The notes under the pieces were generated by a model. It saw only the letters and a list, made by a program, of their open reading frames with translations. It had not been told where the DNA came from and ran no database searches. Of a DNA stretch of 64,000 bases, positions 18,058 to 31,392 are shown piece by piece. A program made the translations under genes and the position numbers. Each line of letters starts with the position of its first letter. The stretch's first letter is position 1. Origin of the DNA: Echinometra lucunter (taxonomy: Eukaryota; Echinodermata; Echinoidea; Camarodonta; Echinometridae); NCBI GenBank assembly GCA_029962745.1, contig CM057152.1:28239361-28303360 (forward strand). The letters are read 5' to 3'.

Positions 18058-18821
18058 TTCTGAAGCAAATAAGGGAAGATTATAGATGATACCTCTTTAA
18101 CACATATTGATTTGAAAAAGAAAGTCATAGAAAACTGGAGCACTATGGCCGTGTAAAAAAAGGTTTTTCATTAAATCATGCCTATTATGTTTTGCAAAAA
18201 AAACTTCAACCACCTGCGATTCTGCGCATAAAGCGACGGTGCTCAGTGATGCGTGACCTTGGAAAACTAAATTCGATTTGAATTTATTTTTTCTACTCTT
18301 GTTTTTCTTTTTTTTTTCTTAAAGGAAAATAGAAGTTTTTTTCTCTTGTTTTTATTAAAGAAAAAACAAAGGTAGTAATTTTTCTAGTCTTGATTTTCTT
18401 TAATAAATTTTGATTTATTTTTTTCCAGTCTTGATTTTGAATCAAGAGTGGAAAAAATAAATCACAATAAATCATACATAATAAATAATAAATACCACCG
18501 AAATACAAACAATAATAGGAAATAAACATGAGTATAATGCAAGAATTCAATGAACCGATGAAAGTGACCGGTAAAGAATTTGTAATAAAACAAAAGTGGT
18601 AGAACGTAATTCAAAAGCATTGCTTGTAGGTCCTAAAGATACGAATACGAAATTTATTTATTAGAGAGCATATAAGTTACTCTTTCATATCGCATGAAAT
18701 TCAGTACCGGTAAATACATAATCCATGCATGTACAGGAATTGTCCTAAGTTGCAATGGGTGTCTTTTTTGAACGCCCAGTTCTACATTGTATAGTTTTTT
18801 CTTGATTAACACGATAATTAT

Positions 18822-18902
18822 TTGTGCGACATCATTATCATCGTCGTCGTCATCATCTTCACACTTATCGACGGCACCGAGCCTTATCAACAGAGTAGGC
18901 CT

Positions 18903-18943
<41 letters not shown>

Positions 18944-18948
18944 GGTCA
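18822..18948. repeat. (TCA)n microsatellite pair
   Basis: A TCATCGTCGTCGTC stretch and, 60 bp later, pure (ATC)n of about 45 bp. Aspartate- and serine-run frames come from these. Confidence 0.85.
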
Positions 18949-19128
18949 TTATTTGCAATAATTATTTGACTTTTATTTCTTTCTTTTTTTCGTTTATAGG
19001 CAAGCAGATCGTCGTAATTTCTTATGATAAGCAAGACAGGCTGCAGACTGAAATACAATGTCGCCCTCTGTCTTGTAAAGCTCATGTAAAGTATGTGCCG
19101 TGTACTGAGGGGATTGAATCGTTGAACA

Positions 19129-19376
19129 CAGGGGCGGCGTACAGGGAGCAGGGGGCGAGGGAGGAGAGCGACCGCCCCTGTGATTTTTTCAAATGATAAA
19201 AAAAAAAGAGAAATAAAAAAGAGGAGGAAAAAAAAAGAAAAAAAGAGAAGGATGAAGAAAGAAGAGTATATGGGGAAACAGAGGGCTGGGTCCGGTCATG
19301 CAACTATAATACCCCTATTTTTCATATATGGGTCATCTCCCCCCTCCCCCTATCAAAATGCCCTGGCGCCGCCCTG
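19129..19376. mobile_element. hAT-type MITE, 248 bp
   Basis: CAGGGGCGGCG at the left, CGCCGCCCTG at the right; flanks GTTGAACA and ATTTCACA match at 5 of 8 positions. The interior has GTGATTTTTTCAAATGATAA followed by an A/G-rich tract, then GAGGGCTGGGTC and TATCAAAATGCCCTGGCG, the same plan as 25493-25795, 36701-36925 and 55232-55548. Confidence 0.75.
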
Positions 19377-19654
19377 ATTTCACACCATTGTTATAGGCAC
19401 TTATAAAGAATAATACTTGATTGATACAACGAGGTACAGCAGTTTTCGGAGTACCGCCCATGCAGGTCATAACATTTGCCAACTGTGGAATGGTGTTGTT
19501 CTTCTTTATGTTCAACTGCTTATGTAAAGTCATCGTTTTTGTACTAATTCAAATAATCAAACTCGTTTTTAAGTGCATGTATACTCGCCTCATAGTATTA
19601 CTTTGTCATGGTGGTAACTACTGAGCTCCGAAGGTCTATTACAAAAAGTAACAC

Positions 19655-20035
19655 TGGATCATTGTAGTGTTTGGAGGAGGGGCTAAAGGGATTGGTGCCC
19701 CCTCCCGATAATTTTTCGACCAACAGACCAAGAAAAGAAAAGAAAAGAAAAGAAAAGAAAAGAAAAGAAAGAAAAGAAAAGAAAAGAAAAGAAAAGAAAA
19801 GAAAAGAAAAGAAAAGAAAAGAAAAGAAAAGAAAAGAAAAGAAAAGAAAAGAAAAGAAAGAAAAGAAAAGAAAAGAAAAGAAAAGAAAAGAAAAGAAAAG
19901 AAAAGAAAAGAAAAGAAAAGAAAAGAAAAGAAAAGAAAAGAAAAGAAAAGAAAAGAAAAGAAAACAAAGCAAAGCAAAGCAAAGCAAAACAAAACAAAAC
20001 AAAAAACAACAACAACAATAACAACAAGACACAGC
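19655..20035. repeat. (AAAAG)n microsatellite, ~230 bp, inside a degraded C/G-rich element
   Basis: 19731-19962 is almost pure AAAAG with occasional shortened units, grading into (CAAAG)n and (CAA)n. The left flank (GGTGCCCCCTCCCGATAATT) resembles 30040-30110 inside the 1.5-kb hAT element. All long frames here are Lys/Arg/Glu or Phe/Ser/Leu runs from the repeat. Confidence 0.85.
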
Positions 20036-21929
20036 CGCCTATAATTATGCGAATAGATATATTAACAGATTGAGAAAATCATTTAGTAAGTCAGTGTTTG
20101 TAAGACTGTGGAACACGCAAAGTGCAGACTCATCTGGTTGCAAAACACTTTCCCCCAAACCAGTACCAGGCCCTTCAAAAAGGGGTCCTATATGAATCTC
20201 CTTATGAGGGCAAGTCTGGATACACCACTGTTTGAATGATGACGTCACAATATCTGACTCAATCATGCTGCTTATTAGAATATACATCGTTAAAAATCAT
20301 ATTTTTAAATTTCTATTCTTGCATGACATCCGTTTTCTTTGGCTAAATTTCATCTAATCATCATAATCCGACCCCTTAGCATTATTTTTTAAAAAGTGGA
20401 ATCATACTTTGGTTGATTAAAAGGGCATACCACTGAACATTTTAAAAAGTAGAATCAATTTCTTTACTGTTACTATCAAATCCTCTTTTTTTTTTTTGCT
20501 TTGTGTGTCTGTTTGTGATCGAGAACGCTCAAAGGTACACATAATCAGCGGTGTGCTGAGCCAAAGATGAGTATGTGCCCCTGGGGGGGGGGGGGGGTAG
20601 TGGGAAGCAAAGGAAAGCCTGTAGATTCTTTGCTGTCTTCTTTTTCTTTGCATTTCATTTTGCTGTTGTATACTTTCCTGAAGAAAATAAGAACCCTTTT
20701 CTTTTTTATCATTATCCTTTTTATAGATATTTTAAAGAACAACCGTTGTGTCAGACCTCGACTGTGTGCGTAAATGCTCCTCAAAAAGAAAAAAAAAAAA
20801 AAAAAGCAGGAAAAAAAGAAAGAAAAAAAAAAAAAAGACCAAGATCATGAAACAGAGGGGGCGCTGTGGCATGTTGATAACAGGGGGCTGAAACTCCGCT
20901 TCTGCATCCGTCCAGCCATGGAGGGGGGGTACGGAGGGTCAAATTGATCCCGCGTTTTATGTACAAAATTTTATAAACCTATGGCGCAGACCATTTTTCC
21001 GAGTATCAGCGAAAATCAGGCTTGTTTTGCCTTGCGCGCAGCGCGTATCACATTTTCATGAATATTTATGAATATGTATTAGATTTTTGTGACTTATTAA
21101 CATAATAACGCATGCGCACTGAATTATTCATTCATTCATTCATTTACCGTACCGTCGCCCAGACTCGTGAGAATTTCCCTAATTTCCTCTCTCATTTCAA
21201 TCATTTTACCCCAATAGCTTACACCCACTTCTATTTATCTGATGCCGATGCTGTCAGTAAGACATGCATTTCTGATTTTGACTTTATTTTGTGTTGATCA
21301 CTTGCAGACTAAATTCAACAAAAGCTGTGTTTACAATATCATTATTTGAGGAATCCACACTCTACAAGCTTTTTTTAATAGTGGATCACCTCCATTTCCA
21401 TAACATAAGAGCTTATAGGCTACTGTATTATTCTTTTGTAGATTAACTTTGTTTCATATTTCAAATTATGTAAACGTATCCTGTAAACAGTAACATGCAT
21501 GTCTCCTGGCCCCCTCCATCAAACAGATAAATTCCTCTCACATATGGCTGCTGCAATCATGGGCATCGATGTGGGGAGGGGGGGGGGGGGGAGAAGGGGC
21601 ATGGCGGTATGCGTCCCTAATATTTTAAGAGTGGGTTGACACAATAGGGTATGTCCCCCACATTCTGGAACAAAGCACACCTAGTCAAACCAAATTTCTA
21701 GCGTAAGCCCCCCCCCCCACCCCCTATACTTAAAGCTGTGAGCTCTTTCTCTTCTCAGCAAAGTTTAACGTTAATTTTTGCTCGTTGACATTTTGGGGAG
21801 GGGATCATCATAGACATATAATAAATGTATCCCCCTAAAGAATTTGATCCAAGGATTTTTTTTTTATCATTTCTGCAAACCCACTAAGGTGTATGCCCCC
21901 AAAGAAAAAATTATGAGGAGCATTTTTTT

Positions 21930-22320
21930 TTACTCGCTAGTCAGTGAATTTTAGGACAGTACACCCCCCCCCCTCCTGTATGCACTGCAATCATACCTCA
22001 ATTACAAAGTAACTTCATGATTTTGTGCCTGCATTATCGTCAACAACGCTTTTTTTTTCTTTCTTTTGCTAGTCCCTGAATTTTTGGACAGCCCCTTCCC
22101 CCCCCCCCCACCATATGGCTACAATCACACCTCTGTCACAAAACAACTTCATATGATCTTATGCCTGCATCATGCATCATCTTCAACCTCATCATCGTCT
22201 TTTCTTCTTTCTTTTGCTAGTCAGTGAATTTTTGAACAGAGCCCCCCCCCCCCCCCATCACACCTCAATTACAAAGCAACTTCATATGATCTTTGGCCTG
22301 AATCATCATCCTCAACCTCG

Positions 22321-22353
<33 letters not shown>

Positions 22354-22500
22354 ACACTATCTTTCTTTCGCTATTCAGTGATTTTTCGGACAGTGCCCCC
22401 CCCCCCCTCCATATGGCTGCAATCAACCTCAATTACAAAGCAACTTCATATGATCTTGTGCCAGCATCATCATCCTCATCATCATTAACAACACTGACAA
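21930..22500. repeat. ~130-155-bp tandem repeat, four units
   Basis: Units start GCTAGTCAGTGAATTTTTG-like at about 21937, 22069, 22216 and 22371. Each continues with a poly-C run of variable length, ATATGGCTGCAATCA, ACAAAGCAACTTCATATGAT and a (TCA)n run of variable length. Confidence 0.88.
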
Positions 22501-23835
22501 AAGCAACATCAACATCAGATTTCACTCAAGGTGAAGAGAAATTGAAAGACAGTAAGAATATAGAGAGAAGAAAACTATTTTATTAGCAAAAAAGTGTAAC
22601 TCTAATTTCAATGCAGCAAGAGATCAGCAAACATTTCTGGAGGCAGAAAGCTCTTGTGGGAATACTTATAATAGGCCTACTATTCAAACATTCTTGCAGT
22701 GTGAATCCATGTAGCCTATCAATGTAATTACATAATAATAACAACAATGATAATGATGATAATAATAAAAATGTAAAAAAGAATAATGATAAGTTTGACA
22801 AATTTCTGAAACAATTCAGTCAAAAACTTAGATATTGGTTCATATGGTTCCCCACCTACCTGCATAGGTAGTTTTGTAAATTCAGGTAACAGCATGAAGC
22901 AACCCATCCCTAATAATTGACTAGACTTGCTCCAGAACTACCCTCCAAACAATCACCCCCCCCCCCCCCCCCCTCAGTGTCTACCCCTGGACAATCAACC
23001 CAAGCCAAGTACAATGCCCATCCCATCCCCTAACTTGGAAATGTTACTTACTGTAATTGACCTCAGGATTATTTCTTGGGGGGGGGGACAGTTTTACTGG
23101 AGGTAATTACCCGAGGATTAAATAGTCCTAGAACTGTTGATTTTGAAGGCACAACTTCTATATACAGTTTTTGTGTTCCCTGGTTTTTTTTATTTCTTTT
23201 TAATAGTTGTTAAAATGGTTTTGGTCCATGTTTCAATTGAATTCACAGATTTATACATTTTATTAGCCTGTCATGAAATAAGGCTCAAATTTGAATCTAG
23301 GTATACATCTTTAGGCAAAATGCAAATGAAGTTTCAAAATAAGGGCTTGGGGAAGGGTGCAATTCCTTAGTCTTCAAGCAGCTGGATACTCTACAATCCT
23401 TGTACTTGAACTTCTTAGACAACCTGCAAGTAGAAAACAAAAGAAAAGAGAAAAATTTGTAAACATGCTGCAGAGTCGCGAGAGAGAGAGAGAGAGAGAG
23501 AGAAAGAAAGAAGGCTCCTCTCTAAGTACATGATAAATGACGTGATGAACCTGCCTGAAACTTTATTCTAAGTAGTTCAGTACATTATACTAGGAGGTCT
23601 GCACATAAGACTGCAAGCTTCAGTCTGTGATAATAAAGATATTGGTTGTTGTTATTAGGCTAAGACTCGTTAGTCTTCACTTTGTATGGCTACTCTGTAG
23701 TAAGATACGTTGGGTTTTTTTTTTAAACATCCACGGCACATGGATATTTCTGTCTAGAATTTAGCTTAAATAACCTACTACATAAATGAAAAACTTTAAA
23801 AATCTACACTTTTTAACAGTGTTCAAAGCTACAAA

Positions 23836-24104
23836 CACTATGAACATGGCAGACAAAGAAAGTGGACAAAATAAACAACCTCTCATAATGCCCTTCACAA
23901 TGGTTCTGGTAGTCAAAAGAACATCCCTTCACAGCTATTATGTTTAATCATGTAGTTCCAGGTGAATATGCATGTGGCTCCTGTTCCACATATTTTTGAC
24001 AATAGCAGTGAAGGGATGTTCTTTTGACTACCAGAACCATTGTGAAGGGTGAATGAGGGGTTGTTTATTTTGTCCACTTTCTTTGTCCGTCATGTTCATA
24101 GTGA
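23836..24104. repeat. Inverted repeat, ~105-bp arms with ~60-bp loop
   Basis: The left arm (CACTATGAACATGGCAGACA through GAACATCCCTTCAC) is matched by its inverse 58 bp later (GTGAAGGGATGTTC through TGTTCATAGTG) with only a few mismatches. A transcript would form a long duplex. No coding content. Confidence 0.88.
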
Positions 24105-24976
24105 AATCATAATGGGCTTATTTCATACCTTGCCAGTAGTAGATTTTTCTAGAGCAAGTGGAGTTGACTTGATAACCAAATCTGCCTGTATTGTACCATC
24201 TGAAGACTACATCAGGTTCAGGTCCCCTTTAAAAATTAAAAAGAGAAAGAGGTTTATATCATAATTATTTTAAAATCATTGTGGTGATAACAGGTCTATG
24301 AATGATGTCTAGCCCATACATAGCCAGGCTTGGTCTAACTGTGCCAGGCCTAGGTCTACCGTCTACTAGACCTAGATCTAGTCCGATGATGGGTGATTTT
24401 CATGACAAAGAAAACATCAACTTCAACTAGTCAAAGGAAGGTCCAATATAGGAGTATCATGAATTCAAATCAGGGTATAGCTTAACATGAACAATCATGG
24501 CTAAAGTTTTACTTAGAGTCTAGAGTTAGTCGGGATCAATGTTCCCAGCAAGGCCCGGCCCCAGGGGCACAGGGACACTCACTCCAGCCGGCCAGTAACG
24601 GCTTAATCATAATTAACATTACGCTTGGGAATATCGTAGCCGTCCGTCTTGCAGTGCACTCAGCCTCGACTCCAGTTTCTAACAGGTCAACATCTACCGC
24701 TGATTATCGCTGATTTAGCTAGCTTCAGTACTTCATCCACCTGAGAAAATTCTACAAACAGTTCTCTACGGAAAAAGTTTAATCTCTTTGAAAAATATCG
24801 CCATTACATTATTTTTCTCTCATGATTTAGAGTTCAATTGTATACAAGAATAGTTTCCTAATGTTGGGCTTTGGAGGTGATGCCCCATGCACTTTGTACA
24901 GGTAGCCTACGCACTGCTTGACGGACGATTAACAACTACAATGAAGACTGGTTAACAAAATGTCGCTTTACTTACT

Positions 24977-25340
24977 TTTTAGGTCATCTTATAATCTCTT
25001 TCCATTCTGAATGCTCCTTTTAAGAATTTCTGCTTCCTTGGGGTTTACTCTGAATTCTTTTCACAACACGCAGATTTCCTGAAACAAATTTCTTGAGCGG
25101 TTTGTGCTGAAATGGTCAAAAAGTTGCACTCCTCTGCCAGCCGCCATTTATCCGAATTGTTGCCTCAAATCGTAGGGAATTGTGGGAAGGCAAAAATGTT
25201 TAATGTATGAGCTTATGCATTAAACATGAAGGCAATTACCCAATCATCGAACGGTATTTGAGAGTTTTATCTCATGAATAATAATTGACCCTCCGAAGTC
25301 GTCTTCAATTTTGCCGTGGCCGCCATTTTGGCCCAATGCA
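24977..25340. promoter_or_regulatory. Promoter-like spot, possibly bidirectional
   Basis: Motif cluster: GGCGGC/GCCGCCAT YY1-type sites at about 25141 and 25319-25326, and TTCCCACAATTCCCT (inverse, near 25174-25188), similar to the ZNF143/Staf element. On the minus strand a possible first exon starts near 25150 with MAAGRGVQLFDHF, meets a stop after 28 codons, and has a good donor GTAAGTAAAG at about 24976. A strong acceptor (TTTTCTACTTGCAG) lies at 23425. No conserved protein was recognised; it could be a non-coding transcript. Confidence 0.33.
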
Positions 25341-25492
25341 AAAGCCTATGGTATGTCAAAGGTCAAATTTTAGTTGCCTCTCTAGCCTTCCTTCGGAAGG
25401 CATACTGTGTATGCATCGTATCTCTGTGGTTGATAAAAACACTTTACTCGGATATGAGAAGTTCTGGCTTCGATCTTTACTCCTTAAACAAG

Positions 25493-25552
25493 CAGAGGCG
25501 GCCCTAAGGGGGAGGGGGGGGGGGGGAATCGCCCCTATGATTTTTCAAGTGA

Positions 25553-25598
<46 letters not shown>

Positions 25599-25795
25599 CA
25601 AACAAAACAAAAACGGAAGAAATAAGAGGCGGAAAAAAGAAGAAAAAAGGAGGAAGAAGAAAGAAGAGCATGGGAAAAGAGAGGGCTGGGTCATTCAACT
25701 ATATAATATCCCTTTTTGTTCACTTAAAACGTAAATAAACTCACCTGTAGGTCATCTTGCCCCCCCCCCCTATCAAAATACCGGCTCCGCCCCCG
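25493..25795. mobile_element. hAT-type MITE, 303 bp, perfect 8-bp TSD
   Basis: CAGAGGCGGCCC at the left, GGCTCCGCCCCCG at the right; flanked by TAAACAAG (25485-25492 and 25796-25803). Interior: TATGATTTTTCAAGTGA, then (CAAAA)n and a purine tract, then GAGAGGGCTGGGTCATTCAA and CTTAAAACGTAAATAAACTC. Confidence 0.88.
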
Positions 25796-27141
25796 TAAAC
25801 AAGTACAGTAAGTGTTTTGACGCCATTTGACCCTTAACCGAGGTGTATTGAATGGGTGCCTGGCAGTGCAGGGGTAATAATAGGAGGGCCCTCAGGAAGA
25901 GTATATACTGCAAATTCAAATTTATTGATATTTATTGATTTACTGCATGATGAGCTCTATTTACGATGCATGAGTACAATAAAATAATCGGGAGCATTTC
26001 TACTGTTTTATCTAAATTATTTCTGTTTGCGAGACATTAATCCACACGCGTTCTGTTCCCAACTTCCTGGTGTAAATATGCGTTCTCGATCGATATGATA
26101 GAGCGCCATATTTTTGGCCGCTCAGCCAACATTGTATGAGACCCTTCCTTCCACCGGGGTATAGCTCTAGGTGCGTCACCGTCACGGAATGGCGAAGGAT
26201 GAGAGCTATATAAAAAGTTGCAATCGTTATCAATATTATCATTAACATTGTCTATAGGTACAATATTTTTGTCAGGTATCTAAGGAATAACGGTTCATCA
26301 ACTTCCTCAGCTTCTTTCTTCTCTTCCTCTTTCTTTCTTCTTCTTCATGTCCCTCTTTTGTGCACGGATAACCACTTCATATTGCGAATTATTTCTGTGT
26401 CATATTTTGTTAATTTCCATTTCATTCTTAAATACTTATTTTACAGTTCATCAGATTCTTTTCTGTTCTTTCCCTCTATATCTTTCGGTCCATGTCCAGG
26501 TGAATTTCTTGAATCCCTGACTGGAGAGGGATTGGAGACAGCGTGGAAAGAATAGGAGTTTTCAACTTTGGACCACTGCATTGTGTAACAGCATGGGACC
26601 GGCCAGGCATTGGCGTTGGAGGGGAGGGGGACACTCATCTAGCCTTACAATGTGCATGAAATGCAAAAGAACATGGGCGTCGAATTCTGTCATTGAGTGC
26701 CCCCGTCAGGCTATACTCCGGCACCTGTAGGGTTTCGGGTAGTAATATACTGTCAACATTACCATCTGAAGTACAGTAAATATGATTTGTCCGACGTATA
26801 TTCACATCATTTTGAATTTGAACCCTTTTCCTGTACAAATATTTTTCCGCAAGAGTAAAGAAACATTATCAGATTCTTTCCCAAGCCCTTCTGCTATATG
26901 TTTGCAGAAGCCATAGTCCAAATCATGAAACATCGAACGTCTTTCTGGTGACTTTCCGCCTATACTGCTCGGTGATTGTTCATTCCCCAGATTTTCCCTA
27001 AGCAAATTGCGACAAAGGGGAAACAGAAAGAGAGAAATGGAAAGAAGGAAACATGAAAGGATGATGCCAGAGACCCCCTCCCACATACTTCCATTGAATG
27101 TCTTGATGACCTCATTTTCTCGCATTTCAGCCACCGAGCAA

Positions 27142-27343
27142 CAGGTACGGTTCTATGTACAGCAAAAACTGGGAAGGGGGGGGGGGGGGAGGGGCTACTT
27201 TGGCTTGGAGGGTTGCCTATTAGAAAATAAATGAAATTAAAATTGCACCTATATCGTCCAAAATATTTTGGGGGGCTTGAGTATTTTTTTTGGGGGGGGG
27301 GGGCTTGAGCCCCAAGCCCCCCCCCCCCCCAGAACCGCGCCTG
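27142..27343. mobile_element. hAT-type MITE, 202 bp, perfect 8-bp TSD
   Basis: CAGGTACGGTTCT at the left, AGAACCGCGCCTG at the right; flanked by CCGAGCAA (27134-27141 and 27344-27351). Two internal poly-G/poly-C blocks. A different subfamily from the CAAGTGA elements. Confidence 0.88.
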
Positions 27344-29991
27344 CCGAGCAAGACTCGTGCCTATCCCCTGACATGTCTCATCAATGGCCGAATCCGTGCA
27401 CGCTCTATACACGCCAATGATGAACTAATGCAGGTGGGAATATGAGGTCCGGAACCCCCTTTTCTTGTTTGCTTGTCAAGGATAGTTCTATTGTTCATTG
27501 AAAACATATTTATCCACCACTTTGTAAAATATCAAAACTATGAACCCAGTACATCTTTTCTTCGTAAAATACTTCTTTTGTACTATATTCTTTAAAGTGC
27601 ATACTGACATACAAAAATTTCATCATTATTATTCTATCCCCCATTTTCGTTTCAGTTTATATATCTTTAATCAGGGTACCTCTTTCACAAAATTATGGAG
27701 CCGCCTCCGAAATGGCAACCAACGGAAGGAGATCAAAATGGAATATCGTCACTCTGTTTAACAATTACTCAATTTTTCGTAATCTGGTAGATTTCGCTGA
27801 CATAGAAGATATTGCATGCAGCATCGACATCTGCCGCTATGGTTTGAAGCTCTTGAGTTTCGATATAGTTTCAAGGGTTTGAAGTTGACAATAATCTTGG
27901 CTGTGTTTACATTACCAATATTTTCATTTGATTCGTGCATTTTATTTCAAATCGTTCTTCTTTTGAACTGTTATTACGCAAATACTTTGTATTCTTCCTG
28001 TACCTCTTCAAGAGCACTTGTATCAGATATAGTTGTTAAACGTTACAAATAAATAGCATTTGATTGATTTGACCTGAAGTGTTACTGTTATCTTAAAGTT
28101 CATTTTCTGCGATACCATTAATCATATTTGTTCCAGAATATTATAATTGCAAATGCTTTTTGAATGTTGCGCTCTCATATCTCAGATGTGTCTGTTTATG
28201 TTTTGTTTTTGTTATTGTAAACCATTTTGATGTGAAATCTATACCCTATGGTTGCGACAGACGAATATTAACAAGAACAACAAAAAGTTCTACATGTATG
28301 TCAAGATAACAGAGTAATGATTGTATTTCAAGTGCCATTCTGCTAGATTTAACATTAATGTTGAATATCACAAAATATCAGTGAACAAATTTACTTGGGT
28401 TGGGCGAAGCCCTCATTAAGTAATACTTTGTTATATCAAATACTCATCTTATTACCTCTATAAAGTCAAGTTTTATAAAGTTGTTAATGACATGAGAGTA
28501 ATTAAGTCTTAATAAAACGTGTTACATTGGATCTATTAAAGAGAGAATACTGATATGTAACTACATTCGATACCTTATAAAATATAAATTGCAAATAATT
28601 ATTACCTTGGTAAAATTTAAGACTTTTCTTTTACATGTACAGTCAGGGTGATGTCTGTCTGATACATTTGAAAGCCAATCTAGACCCAGTGAGGTCTATT
28701 TAATCAATCAAACAATCAAATTAACACATTGTGAAGTTTGAACCCGCATGGTTTTACGAAAGAAAGACAAACGATTGATAAGGGATCACCACAACGTTTA
28801 AATCGTGTTTTTTTTTCTACACATGTTTTTCCACGTGCTTGGCTCAACTTGGTTAATTCAATTTGCATTTAATTGCATACTGCAGAAAATACAATAATAA
28901 CAATAAGTATGTTTACAATGATCTGAATTCCTTCTGTAAATCAAATTTGTTTCCCACTGTTATTTGCATGTCCTCCAAGTGAACCGCTGCACTAGGTGCA
29001 TATCGAAGGGGAATAAAGTTGTTGAAATAGGTTCATCAATATATCTGCGAGGTTTTTTTTTTGTTGTTGTTTTTGCTTTGCAAAATTGAATCAGTACGCA
29101 TAGCCTGCTTTTATTATTGATGGAACACGCTATGAACAACGTTTTAGCTGTATTTACTGGCATTTAATTTGCATGTTCTGCAAACAAAATAATAATAATA
29201 ATAATTTAAATTTAAAAAAAATCTTTTTATGCATGCCCTTCAGCTCTTTTATTCTTGTTATAATGCTACTGCTCAACATTCCTTAGTAGACTCACATTCT
29301 GATTAACATTTTTCATTTCATTCTTGTCTGAAAAGGATTAGAATAAATTAATAAAAACATGTCCCTATACCTCATGAAACACGATGACTTTCGAAAAATC
29401 AACTCAAGTGCAATTTTAAAAGCCTAATGTACTGCCTATATAGGATTACGTAATAAGCCATTGTAAAGTCCGCAGATTTCTAAAGGTGATAGACATGCAA
29501 GGCTACTGAAGTTGCCTTAAGTTGATTTTTCGAAAGTAGGTTTTATCGTTTTGAGGTTTTTAAGAATTGAGCCCCCCCCCCCCCCCATGTTTTAAAAAAG
29601 TACCATAGTACCCAGAGTCAGGATAAGCTGGTTTGTGTTCGAATTACCGTGCTGAACCATGGATACAAGTTGGTACTTTTTTATACGCCTGATACAAGGC
29701 TTATTCTCTATGTATTACCCTTTCCCTGTTCTTCTCTCTTTATCCCTTTACTTCTCAAAGTTGTCATCCTCATTATATCTCAGTTGGCTAAAATATGATC
29801 ATGTCTATCATGTCTGTACACAGTTTTGTACTTTGTTCGCTATGTAACCTGGATATATTCAGTATTGCCCTTTGTTTTCACTCGAATAGAGGTGTCAGTG
29901 ATAAAAACACCATGACTCTTAACAAATTTTTATTATTAATCCAACCGGCTATGGCCGTCTCACTAAGTTGGAATTTGGTTGGGGTATATAG

Positions 29992-31355
29992 CAGAGGCGT
30001 CGATCCTGGGGGGGGGGGGGGGGGGGGGCAGGGGGGCAGTTGCCCCCCCCCAAGAAAATTTCGGGGGGGGGCAAAGATATCATTTTGCCCCCCCCCCCCA
30101 ATAATTTCCCAACCAAAAAAAAAAGAAAAAAGAAAAAAGAAAAAGAAAGAGAAAAGAAAGGAAAAGGAAGGAAGGAAGTTAAATGAAAGCGTAAAACAAG
30201 AAAAAAGAAAGAAAATGGGACACTGGAAAGCGCTCGCTCGCTTCGCTCGCTCGCATTTATTGTATCTTAACCAATGCCGATGATAATTACTATTCTTATG
30301 AAAGGAAATCGGTTTGCGTCTTGTGTTTCTATCTAATGTTATACTTTTCCTCTATTCATATGAAGTAATATAACCAAACAAGATATCATTCCTAGAAATC
30401 GAGCGGCCAGTTGACCTAAACATAGATAAAATTTCAGGAGATAACGGCCTGGATAAAAGGAAACGCAAAACAAAAACATTTTTCGTTAACTCGCTCGCTA
30501 CTCCACTGTACTCTCGCTGGTAAAAGCTAGATACAAGATGATTTCGGGCAGCAAGTAGCTTATTATAGCAGTGAGATTCCAAAGTATCATTATATTTGGG
30601 CAGCAAGGTGGTTGACAAAGATTTTGGGACGAATCCATATAATTTTGCCGGGATCGGTCGTTGACTTTGCTCGCTATAGTAGAAACAGAATGGATTCGGA
30701 CTGCAAGCGAGGTAGCTAAAACAGTGTCATATTCGGCACACAGGTGATCGGATGTATCATTTAGATATCATACAGGCATGACAGGTTTATAGTGTATTCT
30801 GATGATAATGATAACAATAATATTCCGTTCTTGTATACCGCATATCACATTTTTATCACATTAGTATGATGACGAAATAACACTTCTATCATATGGAAAA
30901 GGGTATATTTTTCCTCGCTCGCTGCGCTCGCTCGTTTCATATTAATGGTTTTGAAAAGCAAATGAATTCGGTGAGATGAGACCGAATAGATAATGTAGAT
31001 GTTTCATTGGCTCACAGCGTAATTTGCCGAAGGGTTTACTATATCTATCATGAAAAACAGTGTGTGCTTCCTCGCTCGCTTCGCTCGCTCGTAATATTAA
31101 AAAAACAGAGTGGTGGGGGGGGGGGCAGCAACAACGGACCAGCGATGTGACAAAATAGAGTTCATATTTGGCAGGTATCATTTATGCCTATATGATAACT
31201 AAACTCTTCTCTCATAACAAGAAATTTGTTATTTTTTGCTCGCTCGCTTCGCTCGCTCGCAAAATTGAAAAAGAAAAAAAAAAGCAGGATGGTTCATTTA
31301 GCAATTTGCTTAATTTCCCCAATTTGGAAATGCTTCACGTTGATATAGGCCTATG

Positions 31356-31392
<37 letters not shown>

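Larger units (their letters stand above)
15471..25100. other. Intergenic region upstream of PACS
   Basis: No supported gene. Besides the listed elements: AGATCTAG-rich palindromes at 15133-15175, (AT)n then T and G runs at 17838-17888, (AAT)n at 18028-18057, A/T-rich mirror sequence at 18290-18480, G runs at 20583-20597 and A/G runs at 20790-20836, several poly-C tracts at 21580-22990, and (GA)n at 23479-23502. Confidence 0.6.

Noticed and set aside
18654..19085. 143-codon minus-strand frame with an aspartate run
   Set aside because: The run is the (ATC)n microsatellite read on the other strand; no splice support or family match.
19598..20032. Frames of 114-144 codons rich in Phe/Ser/Leu or Lys/Arg/Glu
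   Set aside because: They are direct translations of the (AAAAG)n array in several frames.
20540..20930. Possible hAT-type MITE starting CAGCGGTGTGCTGAGCC
   Set aside because: No matching inverted terminus or target duplication could be found.
26802..27134. 110-codon minus-strand frame with a hydrophobic segment (MAEMRENEVIKTFNG)
   Set aside because: No splice partners, no recognisable family, and a MITE sits immediately upstream of its Met; kept only as a possible chance frame.
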